Source: Acanthamoeba castellanii str. Neff (Eukaryota > Discosea > Longamoebia > Acanthamoebidae). From it: a DNA stretch of 29,087 bases. Of the stretch, positions 1 to 11,200 are shown one piece after another. Location: contig NW_004457681.1 in assembly GCF_000313135.1 (NCBI RefSeq), positions 77,640-106,726 of the forward strand, written 5' to 3'. The first letter of the stretch is position 1. Every line of letters starts with the position of its first letter. The notes under the pieces were generated by a model that searched no databases, was not told where the DNA came from, and saw nothing but the letters and a program-made list of their open reading frames with translations. A program made the translations under genes and the position numbers.

Positions 1-3000
1 CGATACGACGAACTCTGCCGCAGCCTCAATCTCGATGAAGAGACGCGCAAAATCGGCTGGTCCCTCCTGCGCCGACTCACGCTCAAGGCCGGCCAGCAGG
101 ATGAGGTGCGCACACTACTATATACCGCCCGCTCATCCACTTCTTCTTCTCCTCTTCATCTCGCGAGAGTCATCGCATCTCAGTGTCGATGGATCGCATT
201 TCTCGCCATCATCCATCGTGGCCGTTGTACTTATCATGGCGTGATGTCTCTCGCTTGTGTGTGTCGTCATCAGGAGCGGTTCGTGCTGTGCATGGCCGCG
301 TGTGCTCTCTACGTGGCGGGCATGCCCGAGCAGCGCACGCCGGCGTCCACGACCTCTGGCGGCAGCTGCGTCTCACTCACCCAGCTCCTGCGCGCCACCC
401 ACATTCGGTAATCCTCTCATGCACGTCGTGGCACAAGCGGTGTCGTGTGTGTCGTGTGTGTCGTGTGTGTCGTGTGTGTGCGTGTGTGTGCGTGTGTGTG
501 ATGGTGGCTGATGTTCTTGTCACCGGTTGTGTCTGGCTTCAGGCTGGTGGATTTCTTCGACCCGCTGAAGGCCTTCATAGCCAATCTCAAGCTGGGCGCG
601 GCGTACGAGGAGCAGCTGCTGCAGCTCGAGCGCAAGTTCTGCGTCATCTGCATCCTCTACCGCAAGTACGAGAAGGAGTTCTTCCAGGTCTTCCGCATAA
701 CCGACATACAGCCCGGGTAATCCACCCTTCGACCACTTCTCGTGTGTGTCGTGTCGTGTGTTATTGTCGTGTCGTGTCGTGTCGCACGTGCACTAATATT
801 GCGATATATCTGTTTGCCCCCATAATCACAGCTCGCCCGACAGCCCATACTACGCTCTCTTCTCCTTCGGCTGGGTGCTCTTCCTGGTGGCCAAAGGTAA
901 CAACCACCGCCCACAGAACCCAAGTTTAGTTATCGAGGTTTAGTTATATCCTTAATTCATCAACTTTAGTTAGATGAATTATTCAATTTAGTTATATTGA
1001 TCGTTTACCTTAGCTGATCGTGACGGACGCGGCCGTGCGCAGGTAAATTGCTGACGTCGCCGCCGGACCTCATAACGGCGTTCCACCTGTTGCTGTGCTG
1101 CGTCCAATTCGTGGCCACCCACGCCGCGCCCGAGACCAAGTCCACGCTGACCGGAACGAGCGGAGAGGTCGCCCTCGCCGCCCTCTGCAAACAGAGCGGC
1201 GCCAGCCTTGCCGGTACGCCGCCCGCGTGCCATGACACACACACACACACACGCCGCGCTGTGTGCGCACAGCACACACGTGTGCGTCGCTGACTGGGAA
1301 GAACAACCGCGGAATTCGGGTGGTTGAGAGCAGAGGTGGTGCGGCTGGAGGCCGATCTCTTTGCGCCGTTCCTGCAAAGCTGGAAGGACTCCAACGTGCT
1401 CGGCGCCACCGGCGACTCGCTGGCCTTTGACCGGCCCACACTCAAGCGTTGGTCCACCATGATGGGTACCATTACGATCCTCCCTCCTTGTGTTGCGTGT
1501 CGTGTCGTATTGCTGTGTGTGTGTGTGTGTGTGTGTGTGTGCCGCTGCTGCTCACATGTGTGTGTCGTGTGATTACAGCGCGAGACTATGAGATCATGTT
1601 TCACAGCCAGGGCGACTTTGACGAACGGCTGTTCCTCACGGCGCCCCAGGAGGTGGGCACGCCCTCCCGCGTGGGCGAGAACTACGGCCACTACTACGAC
1701 TACGACAAGGGCGTCGTCAAGCCTGCGGCGGCGGCCGCCACCTCGACCTCGACCACCACCTCCGCCGCCACCGCCCAGCCGACCACTCCCTCCGCGTCAT
1801 CATCGTCTGTGTCGACATCATCGACATTGGGGGGCGGCGGTGGTTACCCGACCACGCCCGGCGGATCGGCCGCCGCGCCGCCGCGAACGCCGATGCGGGC
1901 GGCCCTGAGCGCGGTGGCCTGGCTCAAGTCCACCCTCGAACACACCCAGGCCGCGCCCTCCCCCGTGCTGCGCAAATTCTTTGCCGCCTGCGAGAACAAT
2001 CCCGCCGAGGTACCTCCCCGCCCGTGTGCTATGCGTGTCGTGTCGTGTCGTGTCGTGTGTGCGCACGCGCGCGTGCCATGCGTGTCGTGTTAACATGCTC
2101 ACGCGTGCGCACACACGACACGACGCGACACGCACAGGAGATCGAGGCGCGGGTTGCCAAGTACTCGGGGCTGGTGCCGTTCGGGGAGGGCGAGGAGGGC
2201 CAGCAGCGGCGGGAGCTGGGCATCAAGCTGTACTACAAGATCCTCGAGGCCATGCTCCTGGCCGAGGAGGAGCGCCTCAAGCGCGCCTCCGTCTCCTCCG
2301 ACTTCTCCACTCTCCTCCGACACGACTCCTTCCACAGGTGGAGCCCCCACCTCACCCGCCAGCTTAACCCATCACCGTTGCTCACCAGTCGTGTGTGTGT
2401 CGTGCGTGTCGTGTCGTGCGTGTCGTGTGTCGTGTCGAAATGCGTAGGTCGTTGCTGGCGTGCTGTTTTGAGGTGATAGCGTATTGCTACAAGATCATCG
2501 ACCTGGCCTTCCCCAAGCTCCTCTCCCTCTTCCACATCCACGCCTTTGACTTCTTCAAGCTCATCGGTACATATCTTTCTCTATGCGTGCCCTCCCCCTC
2601 CTCCTCTTTTCCTTGCATGTCGTGTCATTGACGTCATTGCCACGACACGCACCACCGCACACGCGACACGACACGACGCGACACGACACACGCAATGTAG
2701 AGTCGGTGATTCGGTACGAGCGAACGCTGCCGGTGGGGGTGACGCGGCATCTGGGCCACATCGAGGAGACGATCCTCGAGAGCGTCGGGTGGCAGGAGGG
2801 CTCGCCCGTCTTTGCCCTCCTCGCCGACCCCGCCAAGGTCCGCGACCTCCTCGCCCTCTTCAGGCGCCCCACCCAGGTACCCGCCGCCTCGCCGCGCGTG
2901 TGTCACGCGCGTGTGCTGTGTGTCGTGCGTGTCGTGTCGTGGTGCTGATGCGTGCGAGGGTGTAGGGTGGGGCCAAGGAGTTCATGGCCTCGTCGGCGCT

Positions 3001-4728
3001 CTCGCCACCGTCGCCTGCGCCCAACATGCTCGTCTCCCCCGCACGGCCCACGGCACCGGCCACCCCCGGTACCCCCTTTCCCGCCTCGCGCCCGCTTCCT
3101 TCTGGCTGAGCGACTCACGACACGACACGACACGACACGACACGACACGACCAACGGCACACAGGGCGAGGCGGGATGGGTGGGTCGTGGCACTCGCTGT
3201 GCCTGTTCTACCGGAAGGTGCTGGGGCAGGCCAGCCGGCGGTGCTGGAGCCTGTGCGCGGCCATCGGCCTCCGCCCGGAGGTGTTCGACCAGGTGTGGCG
3301 GGCCACCATCGAGCTCCTGATCTCCCACGCCAACTTCATCAAGTACCACCCCTCCCCCCTCGCGTGTGTCGTGTTGCGCGCGTTGCGTGTCGTGTGTCGT
3401 GTGTGCGGTGTTGAACGTGTGTCGTGCGCAGGGGAAGGCATTTGGATCAGATCATCCTGTGCGTCATCTACGGCGTATCACGGTACGTGTGTGGTGTGTG
3501 TGGTGTGTGTGTGTGTGTGTGCGTGTGTCGCCGCGCCACACGCAACGCGACTGATCGGACAACCGTCGTCGTCGTGTGTGTCGCACGCATCGTATCGGGG
3601 CCGCCGCAGGGTGAACAAGGTGAAGGACGTGGCGTTCCGAGGCATTCTGGAGCACTACCGAAAACAGCCCCACCGCAAGCCCGCGGCCGAGGTCTACCGC
3701 GCCGTGCCCCTCAACGAGCCCGGTACCCCCCCCCCGCACGACACTCACGCACCACACACGACACGACACACACGGCACACGACACGTGCTCACAACCCAT
3801 GATGGGCGGCTGCAGGCGAGAAGGGCGACATCATCAAGTTCTACAACTTTGTGTTCATCCCGCAGCTCGAGTCGTTCCTGCTCCAGTTCCAGGCGGCGCC
3901 CTCGTCGACGACCTCCATGACCAGCTCGCCGCTGCCGCCCCTCTCCCCGCACCCCACCGGTGGTGGTGCCCCCTCCTCTGGCTCGGGCTCGGTGCTGGTC
4001 TCGTCGTCGTCCGGTTCCTACGCGCTGGCCCAGTCGCCCGTGCGGGTCGCGGCGTCGAACGTCTACCTCTCGCCCATGCACCCGTCGTCTGGCCCGCGCT
4101 CGCTCACCCACCCCTCGTCCTCGTCGTCGTCATCGACCTACAGCTTTGGCCTCAGCCCCTCCACCAAAGTACGCGTGTGCGGTTGTGCGTGTGTGCGGTG
4201 GTGTGTGCGTGTGTGTGCGGTCGATTGATTGCGGTGTGTGTGCGGTAGGAGCTGCACGCGATCAATGCGACGCTCAACTCGCCGGTGCGACCGGTCAAGC
4301 GAGAACGGGAGCCGCGGCGACTCCTCTTCCCCGGCGGGGCCGGCGGCGAGCCCGCGCCCGCGCCCGAAGGCGACGGCTCCGCCCTCCGACGAAAGCTCTC
4401 TGAACTCGGTATCCCCCACCACAAACTCCCACCGACAAACCACCGTCGCTGACACTACGTCGTGCGTGCGGTGTGTGTCGTGTCGCGTCGCGTCGTGTCG
4501 CGTAACGCAGCGTCGGCAGCAGCGATCTGCGCGGGCGGCGAGGGCGAACAGCCGACGCCGACGACGCCGACGGCGGCAGCAGCGCCGACACCGGCAGCAG
4601 CGGAGGGCAGCCCGCGGCAGGCCAAGAGGCGGAGGCGCGACACCGCCGGCAGCCAAGACAACTCCACCGGCGGCGACGGCGACGGCGACAAGGAGGGCAG
4701 CGAAGGTGCTTCTCCGTCGAGTGAATGA
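1..4728 (+). CDS. Retinoblastoma-family pocket protein (RB1/p107/p130-like), 5' end outside window
   Basis: This is an RB-family cell-cycle repressor, a nuclear protein expected to bind E2F/DP and be controlled by CDK phosphorylation. Exons: 1-105, 274-407, 543-716, 832-896, 1043-1213, 1334-1465, 1579-2009, 2138-2337, 2448-2566, 2701-2876, 2966-3068, 3165-3342, 3432-3482, 3610-3722, 3816-4168, 4249-4408, 4511-4728; phases close throughout and give 960 residues. In-window residues 1-250 match the RB N-terminal cyclin-like domain (LVDFFDPLK, LLQLERKF). Pocket A runs from about 364 (TPMRAALSAVAWLKS) to 565. A Ser-Pro-rich spacer covers 570-603. Pocket B starts near 607 (LCLFYRKVLGQAS) and holds HLDQIILCVIYGVSRVNK, the family hallmark, ending about 735 (FYNFVFIPQLESFL). 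The tail has many S-P sites; NVYLSPMHPS near 799 aligns with the NIYISPLKS region of animal RB1. Residues 210-363 include an Ala/Ser/Thr-rich insert. Size is close to animal RB1. Only the first exon or exons are missing. Confidence 0.95.
441..502 (+). repeat. Intronic TCGTGTGTG tandem repeat
   Basis: Four perfect 9-mers TCGTGTGTG at 443-478 run into a TGCGTGTG-type tract. The array lies inside the RB intron 408-542. The same 9-mer recurs around 7375-7443 in an intron of the next + strand gene. Confidence 0.9.
3116..3150 (+). repeat. Intronic CACGA tandem repeat
   Basis: Seven perfect copies of the 5-mer CACGA lie in RB intron 3069-3164, just before the acceptor. Similar CACGA/TGTCG tracts fill other introns here, for example around 11738-11770 in the amidohydrolase gene. 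Confidence 0.9.
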
Positions 4729-4898
4729 GGGGCAAGCAAGCAAGTATCGACAATAGTGGCTCGTGAGACGACGATGACGAACATGAAGACGACGATCATT
4801 GAACTCTCCGACTACAGAGAAGAAGAAGAAGAACGAGAAGAAGAAGAGAAAGAGAATGTGGGGGCAAAGGTGGCGAAGACCGCTTGTGTCTGTGTACA

Positions 4899-4904
4899 AA
4901 TAAA
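4899..4904 (+). terminator. Poly(A) signal for the RB gene
   Basis: A perfect AATAAA on the + strand 171 nt after the RB stop codon, with TGTA just upstream at 4893-4896. The role is inferred from motif and position. Confidence 0.6.
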
Positions 4905-4924
4905 CAAACGGCGCGCCGCCATCG

Positions 4925-4930
4925 TTTATT
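4925..4930 (-). terminator. Poly(A) signal for the UNC-50 gene
   Basis: TTTATT on + reads AATAAA on -, 115 nt after the UNC-50 stop. It lies 20 nt past the RB signal on the opposite strand, so the two mRNA tails probably overlap. Confidence 0.6.
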
Positions 4931-5044
4931 ATCTCCCGCGCGTTCGACATGCGTTGGTCGGTGTCGTCAACTTGTTGTTGTTGTTGTGGTGGTGGTGGTG
5001 GTGCGTAGGGTGTCGGGTGTGGTGAGATGCACCAGCTGTGCAGC

Positions 5045-6335
5045 TCAACCGAAGTAGTAGTTCATGACGAAGACGGAGCAGTTGAAGCGGAAGAGGAGCG
5101 AGAGCACGTAGAAGAGCCCCACCGCCCCGATCGGGTACAGGAACAGCACCGTGTGGTGCAGGAATGGGAGCACTGCACACGCAACACGACACGCAACGCA
5201 ACGCAACACACGACACACGTCAGCGACGACGACGACGACGACGACGACGAAGAAGAACGAGAAGAAGAAGAGGGGTGGAGGTACCGTTGTAGCCGAGGAA
5301 GGTGACGTAGAAGTAGTAGGAGAAGGCGAAGGCGTACATGGAGTTGGCGATGACGGTGGAGAAGAAGCCCGTGCCGAGGATCAGGGGCAGCAGGAAGAAC
5401 TGGAGCACGTAGAGGACGACGAACAGCGGGAAGAAGGAGTTGCAGTGGACGTCGAACGCGTAGAGCCACTCCACCTTCTGGTCCACGGCGTGCAGCGACT
5501 GCACCCGCAGATACTTGTTCGCCACGAACCTGTGTCGTATGTCGAACACCATCACAACACGACTGATGTTAACCATCGTGTGTGCCGTGTGTGTGTTGTG
5601 TTGTGTGTGTGTGTGTTGTGTTGTGTGTTGCGAACCAGCCGAGGGTGGCGGTGGCGAGGCCGAGGCCGAGGAACTCGATGAAGGCGGCCCAGAACATGAT
5701 GCGGAGGAGGGTCACCGGGTTCCAGGCGTTGAAGGCGACCGAGTAGGCGATGGCCGCCACGGCCATGAACAGCACCAGGATGGCGATGAATGCGGGATCG
5801 TCTCTGGCCCACTGATTCTTCGTTTCTGTGTTCCCACACCGCACACACCGCACGCACACGACGAGCTTTGAGCACTTGTACAGCAGCCAGCGCGATGGAG
5901 GCCTCTCATTGAGACCCCTCACGTACGTTTGCGCCACGACGTTGTTCGGTAGCTGCACACGCACACGCACACGCACACGCACATCGGGAGATGAGAATGA
6001 GATTCCTCGCGATCGCTGCCGCTACGCAGATTTTGTGGAAGAATGGAATGGAGGACGAAAGCTGCAGGTGTACGTACACTCGTGCGGGATTGATACAGAG
6101 GTAAAACATTTGCCTGTTGATTCGTTTTTTGAAGAATTGAGGAGGGAGGGTGAGCCTGGTGCTATGCCACTACTCGATTGAGGAGGAGGAGGAGATGCTG
6201 AAGGTCTGCGGCAAGGGGTACGAACCAGAAGGTGTACTCAATGTCCATCTGGGGGTAGTGGATTATGCGCCGCAGGTACTCGGGAATGTACGAACGCGAA
6301 CCATTGAACCGATTCGTTGTGTATGACGGCAACAT
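5045..6335 (-). CDS. UNC-50/Gmh1 family Golgi membrane protein
   Basis: UNC-50 is a multi-pass protein of the Golgi and early secretory pathway. The yeast homologue Gmh1 interacts with Arf-GEFs, and nematode UNC-50 is needed for acetylcholine-receptor trafficking. Exons in transcript order: 6335-6226, 6113-6074, 5952-5923, 5817-5636, 5529-5285, 5172-5045; they total 735 nt, 244 residues, close to the roughly 260 of animal members. Landmarks in order: YLRRIIHYPQMDIEYTFWQM, NQWARDDPAF, an IMFWAAFIEFLGLGLATATL helix, WFVANKYLRV, VEWLYAFDVHCNSFFP, YYFYVTFLGYN, and a last helix ending CSVFVMNYYFG. About five hydrophobic segments are visible. The ATG at 6335 is the first in frame and begins the conserved N-terminal segment. 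The junction at 5817 could shift by a codon or two (GAAG|AAT is used); the rest is firm. Confidence 0.94.
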
Positions 6336-6576
6336 CGCTCTGTGTGCTTCTTGCTTTTTCTTTCAAACTCTAATTGCTCTAGTCTGCTGTTCCCCTCGCC
6401 TCAGGCAAGGCTTTCTAATGGCCCCTTGTCTGCAATCGTGATGTGATCTCGCTTCGCTGCACTTCCAATCTTTTCCCACCGTATTTCTTCAGTGCTTACG
6501 TGTCAGGGCCACGTCAGCAAAATTAAAACAATCAATAATCAAAATTTTATTCACCAAATATATCAAAGCACTGAAG
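6336..6576. promoter_or_regulatory. Divergent promoter region, UNC-50 (-) and unknown gene (+)
   Basis: This 241-nt AT-richer gap separates two divergent start codons and should hold both promoters. An imperfect hairpin (CAGGCAAGG, then CCTTGTCTG about 12 nt later, one G-U pair) lies near 6403-6432. No clear TATA box or known motif was recognised. Confidence 0.55.
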
Positions 6577-8099
6577 ATGGACCATCTTCGCAAAGATGAA
6601 GCGCACTGGGACGACGTGGCCGGCGTGTGGCAGCGGGTGAGCCTCGAGGTGCCCACGGGCACCACGACCGACGTGGCCTCTGCCGTGTGGTGGATTCAAT
6701 CCGGGCGTAGCGCCACCCCAGGCCCGCGCCTGTTCGCCGACATTCGCATCCCTCACCGCCCCCCGGCCCAGGCCGCTGGTGGCCGCGGGTCCAGCGTGTC
6801 CATTCCTGACATTCTTCGTCAGCGCGCCTCGGCTGGCGTGCTCGAGTGCGTCCCGCTGGACCCGGCCGCGCCCTTGCCGCCCACCACCGCCACACCGCCC
6901 ACGCCCGTCGCGCGCTGCACCTGGCACTGCCACGTACGCGTGTGCCCTCTTCCTTGAGACCGGCCCACCTGATCGCGATCTGTCTCACACACACGTGTGT
7001 GCGTGTGCGTGTGCGTGTGCGTGTGCGTGTGCGTGTGCGTGTGCGGGGCAGTTGGACTATCATCCGCCGAGTGATGATCCAGACACGGGGTTGGCTGGAT
7101 TTGTGGACCAGCTCACCATGATCGAAACGGGCGTCTACTCGGATTACCGCGAGGTCGGACACCACTCACTCACTCACACCATCGTTCGTTCGTTCGTTCA
7201 TCGCTCACATACCTAACCTGGCTGGCCAGATCTGGATTCGGCGCGACGAAGGCCACGAGCAGGTGACGATGGAGCTCATCGAAGAGCGCCCACCCTCCAC
7301 TCCCGCCCACCCGTACTCCCTGCTCCACCACCCACTGCCTCGCCGCACACCATTTCTGATCACTCCATCGTGTGTCGTGTGTGGTGTGTCGTGTGTGTCG
7401 TGTGTGTGTCGCGTGTGTCGTGTGTGTCGTGTGTGTCGTGTGTATGTGTGCGACACAGGGAACCTGCGGCGAGACCCAGGCGCGGGGTGTGGGTGGTGAG
7501 CGGGCGGTACTTTGCGCAGGTGGTGGACCGGTACGTGCGGGAGGAGGGCAGCATCGGCCATCGCATCTCCACCACCCCGAGCCCCTCCCTCGGCGACCTC
7601 CTCGGCCACACCTGGAACCTGCCCGAGCACCAGCAGCGCTCCGCCGCCCTCCTCTTCGTCAGCTGCTTCGGTGTCATCGAGAACGGTACACCCGTCGTGT
7701 GCGTGTGTGTGTGTGCGTGTGTGTGTGTGCGCGCGCGCGCGCGCGTGTGTGTGCGTGTGTGTGCGTGTGTGTGCGTGTGTGCGTGTCGTGCTGACGCGTG
7801 TCGAGGTGTTAGATGGCGACGGGGAGGTGTGGTGGGTGCACAAGTCGACGGATCCGGCGCTCGAGGGCACGGTGCTGTTCGCCACCGGTGGCGCAGCGAC
7901 GCGTCGTTTGGAGCCCATCATCATCATCGCGTCGGAGCCGAGCCACTCCCGCCGATCGGCGGCCACACGACTGCGGGAGACGCTGCCGGACGGGACCACC
8001 CGGCTGTGGGCCATCCACGCCAACACGTTCCAGCGCGACCTCTTCCCCGCCTCCGCCGCTGCCGCCCCTCATGGCGCAGCCCACGCGGCCCGCCTGTGA
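6577..8099 (+). CDS. Conserved protein of unknown function (LFADIRIP-type family)
   Basis: Exons 6577-6933, 7052-7153, 7230-7312, 7459-7685 and 7813-8099 total 1056 nt and give 351 residues with all phases closing. The N-terminus (WDDVAGVWQRVSLEVPTGT, then WWIQSG, LFADIRIP) and later CTWHCH, LDYHPPSDDPDTG, IETGVYSDYREIWIRRD and RGVWVVSGRYFAQVVDRY resemble, from memory, a family of uncharacterised bacterial and protist proteins with repeated Trp-rich beta segments. Similarity to the fungal HRI1 beta-barrel protein is possible but I am not sure of it. No signal peptide, membrane helix or catalytic motif is visible, so I assign no function. The likely location is cytosolic. The last exon is Ala-rich at its end and may be disordered. 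Confidence 0.8.
6996..7044 (+). repeat. Intronic GTGTGC tandem repeat
   Basis: About eight copies of a 6-mer GTGTGC occupy the intron 6934-7051, right before the acceptor. The complementary CGCACA type appears at about 9581-9622 in an amidohydrolase intron. Confidence 0.88.
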
Positions 8100-8248
8100 G
8101 GCCCTCCGTTCGCGGCAGGGTCCTGATTGGCGGGTTTGTTGGGTTGTTTTTTCTTACGGGGAAGCCGAGAGATCTTCGTTTTCCGTTTCATCTTTCGTTC
8201 ATCTTTCGGTTCGCTCTCTCCGGCGTTGAATTGCGGCCGTCACTCCCG

Positions 8249-11200
8249 ATGTCGAATTGGTTCGGATCGTACGACGAAATCGGAGGCTCGGGTTCCGTCT
8301 CTCCCGTCCCCTGGTGGAAGCGCCCCCGCGTACCGTCCCCCCATTTCTCATTCCCACAAATAAATACCCACAAAAATACTTTACTTTTCTTTAATTTATT
8401 CATCTTTTAATTACAAATGATTAATATTTTATTAATTTAAAATGGGCACCAGGTGTGGGCGGTGGTCGCGGTGGCCGTGGCAGTGCTGGCGGTGATTGCC
8501 GGCGCTGCGGGCCTGGGCTCCTTCCTGGGCTCCAGCGACGATGACGGCCCCTCGTCGCCCTTCCTGGGCTGCCCGCCCTCCCGTACGTCGTCTCCCCAAC
8601 ACCTGCCGCACGCGCACAAAGAAATGGTGCACCGCACACGCACACGCACACGCACACGGCCTCACGCGTGGCGCGCAACAACAGGATTGCAGTACAGCCC
8701 GTTCTACGCGGGCGCACACAACTCGCCGCAGCTTCTCGCCGTGCGTTTCCCTTTCCTTCTTCACTCAGCCCGCCACCGGGCTTTGCTGACGACACGCCGC
8801 ACACACGCCGCACACGCCGCACACGCCGCACATGCCACGTAAGCGCAGGAGCTGAGCACGCCCAAGAAGGCCGAGCGCCAGCGCACGTTCATCGCCAACG
8901 GCACTGTGTGGACGATGAGCTCCTCCACGCGAGACCCGCTCGTACCCACCCCTACGGCCGGTGACGTCAGCCGCCACCCTAACACTAGTGTGCGCGTTGA
9001 TGTATTAAGGTGGGCGTGGACGTCATCGTCGAGAACGGCGTGATCCACCAGATCGGGCGCAACCTGGACAGGGCCGGCGCCACGCTGATCATCGACGCCC
9101 AGGGCCGCCACGTCACCCCCGGCCTCGTCGACATGCACTCCCACCTCGGTCCGGCTTCTTACCCCCCCCCAGGCGTGTGTGCGTCGACTCACCGACGTGC
9201 GTGTGCGGTTGTGCGTGTGCGTGTGCGGTGGTGCATGTGCGGTGGTGCGTGTGCGTGTGCGTGTGCGCAGGCGTGTATTCGTTCCCGGAGGACGCGCATG
9301 CCACGCAGGACGGGAATGAGATGACGGGACCCACGCTTCCCCAGCTGCGCGCCCTCGACGCCCTCGGTACTCGCCGAGCCCTCACCCTTGACAGCGATTC
9401 GCATTAAGCTCGCGGCTGACGTCACACGTTGGAAAAACAGACCCGGAGGACCCGGCCATTCCGCTCATTCTCGGCGGTGGTGTCACCACGGCCCTCGTCT
9501 TGCCCGGTACCGCCCGCTCTCGCCGTCAACGCACACCTCCCTCGTGCACAATTCCTGCTCACTTCCCATCACCACCACCGCACACGCACACGCACACGCA
9601 CACGCACACGCACACGCACACACCACCGCACACACGTAGGAAGCGCGAATGTGATGGGCGGCGAGGCGGCCTATGTCAAGCTCAAGTCCAGCAAGAACGT
9701 GCACGGTACCAACCCCCACACCACCCCACACTTGCACCCGCACGACACTCACCTCTTCCTTCGCGCGCGTGTCGTGTCGTGGGCGTGTGCCATGCCGTGT
9801 GTGTGTGTGTGTGTTGCGTGTGTGTGTCGTGTCGTGTCGTGTGCGGTGTCCAAGACATGCTGATCCCGGGGGCGCCTCGCGCGTTGAAGATGGCGTGCGG
9901 CGAGAATCCCAAGCGCGTGTACGGCGGCCAGGGTCGCATTCCCTCGAGCCGCATGGGCATCGGCCTCGTGCTCCGCCAAAAGCTCATCCAAGCCGCCGTA
10001 CACCACCCCTCCACCACCACCCCCCCTCCGCCAACCGTCCACTTACCGCCGCACACGCACACGCACACGCACGCGCACACGCACACACGACACACGACAC
10101 ACGGCACACACAGCAATTGAGGCAGTCGCAGGAGCAGTGGGACTGTATGTCGGAGGCCCAGCGGGCGGTGACGCCGCGGCCCTTCGACCTCGACCTGGAG
10201 CCGCTCGTGGCCCTCCTCCGCGGCGACATCAACCTCAACGTCCACTGCTACGAGACCCAGGGTCGCCCCCCCCCAAAGACACACACGCACCCCCGCTCGT
10301 GTCGCGCTGACACTTGCGTGTGTCGTGTGCTGTGTGCGGTGCGTGTCGTGCGGTGCGGTGCGGTGCGGTGACACGCACAGACATTGCGACGATGGTGCGG
10401 ACGTCGAAGGAGTTCAATTTCCGGATCAACGCGTTCCATCACGCCCTCGAGGCCTGGAAGATCCCCGAAATGCTCGCCGCACACAACATCACCGCCGCCA
10501 CCTTTGCCGACCACTGGGGCTTCAAGGCACACACGCACGAGACACACCGCACACAACACGCGACACACACCGCACGCGCAGGCGACACGCGCGGGCTCAT
10601 ACGTGAATGGAACGCGCGCAGATGGAGGGCTACGACGGCAGCGTGCACGGCCCGCGCGTGCTGCACGAGGCCGGGGTCAACGTGGTGCTCAAGTCCGACC
10701 ACCCGGTCATCTTCGGGCGGTGGCTCATGTACGAGGCCGCACGCGCCCACTACTACGGCCTCGACGCCTGGACCGCCATCGCCTCCGTCACCCGCGTACC
10801 TCAACCCCGCCCCCACCCGCCCCCACCCGCCCCCGCCCGCCCCCTCCCGCCCCCGCCCGCCCCATCTTCTCAGCGTTGGCGTGTGTCGTTAGAATCCGGC
10901 CAATTCGATCGGACTGGGGCACCGCGTGGGGACCATTGAGGACGGCAAGGACGGCGATCTCGTCATGTACGACACGACACACGCAACACGCAACACACGA
11001 CACGCGTTGACACACATGCGTGGTATGTGCGGGGTATGTGTGGAATGTGGTGGAATGCCTGTTAGTTGGGACCGGCATCCGCTGCAGGTGGACGCGCAGG
11101 CCTTCAAGGTGCTCATCGAGGGCCACCTGGCGGCCGACAACAGCGCCTTCGCCTCGGCCGTCGTCCCGCCGCCGCCCGCCGGCAACGCCACCCTCCAGCC

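Larger units (their letters stand above)
4729..5044. other. Convergent intergenic region between the RB and UNC-50 genes
   Basis: These 316 nt hold the 3' ends of two facing genes. A GAA-rich purine tract lies near 4815-4856 and a GTT/GTG tract near 4970-5000. AATAAA is present on each strand. An open frame through the GAA tract is low complexity and I do not call it a gene. Confidence 0.7.

Noticed and set aside
441..502. TG-rich arrays as telomere repeats or a CRISPR array
   Set aside because: The units are too short and irregular, lie within introns of a normal gene, and have no unique spacers.
3464..4248. Long open frames on both strands over the RB pocket B exons
   Set aside because: They run through introns and repeats and are shadows of the RB exons.
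4756..5025. + strand open frame with a Glu/Arg-rich stretch after the RB gene
   Set aside because: It is low complexity from a GAA tract, crosses both poly(A) signals and has no family likeness.
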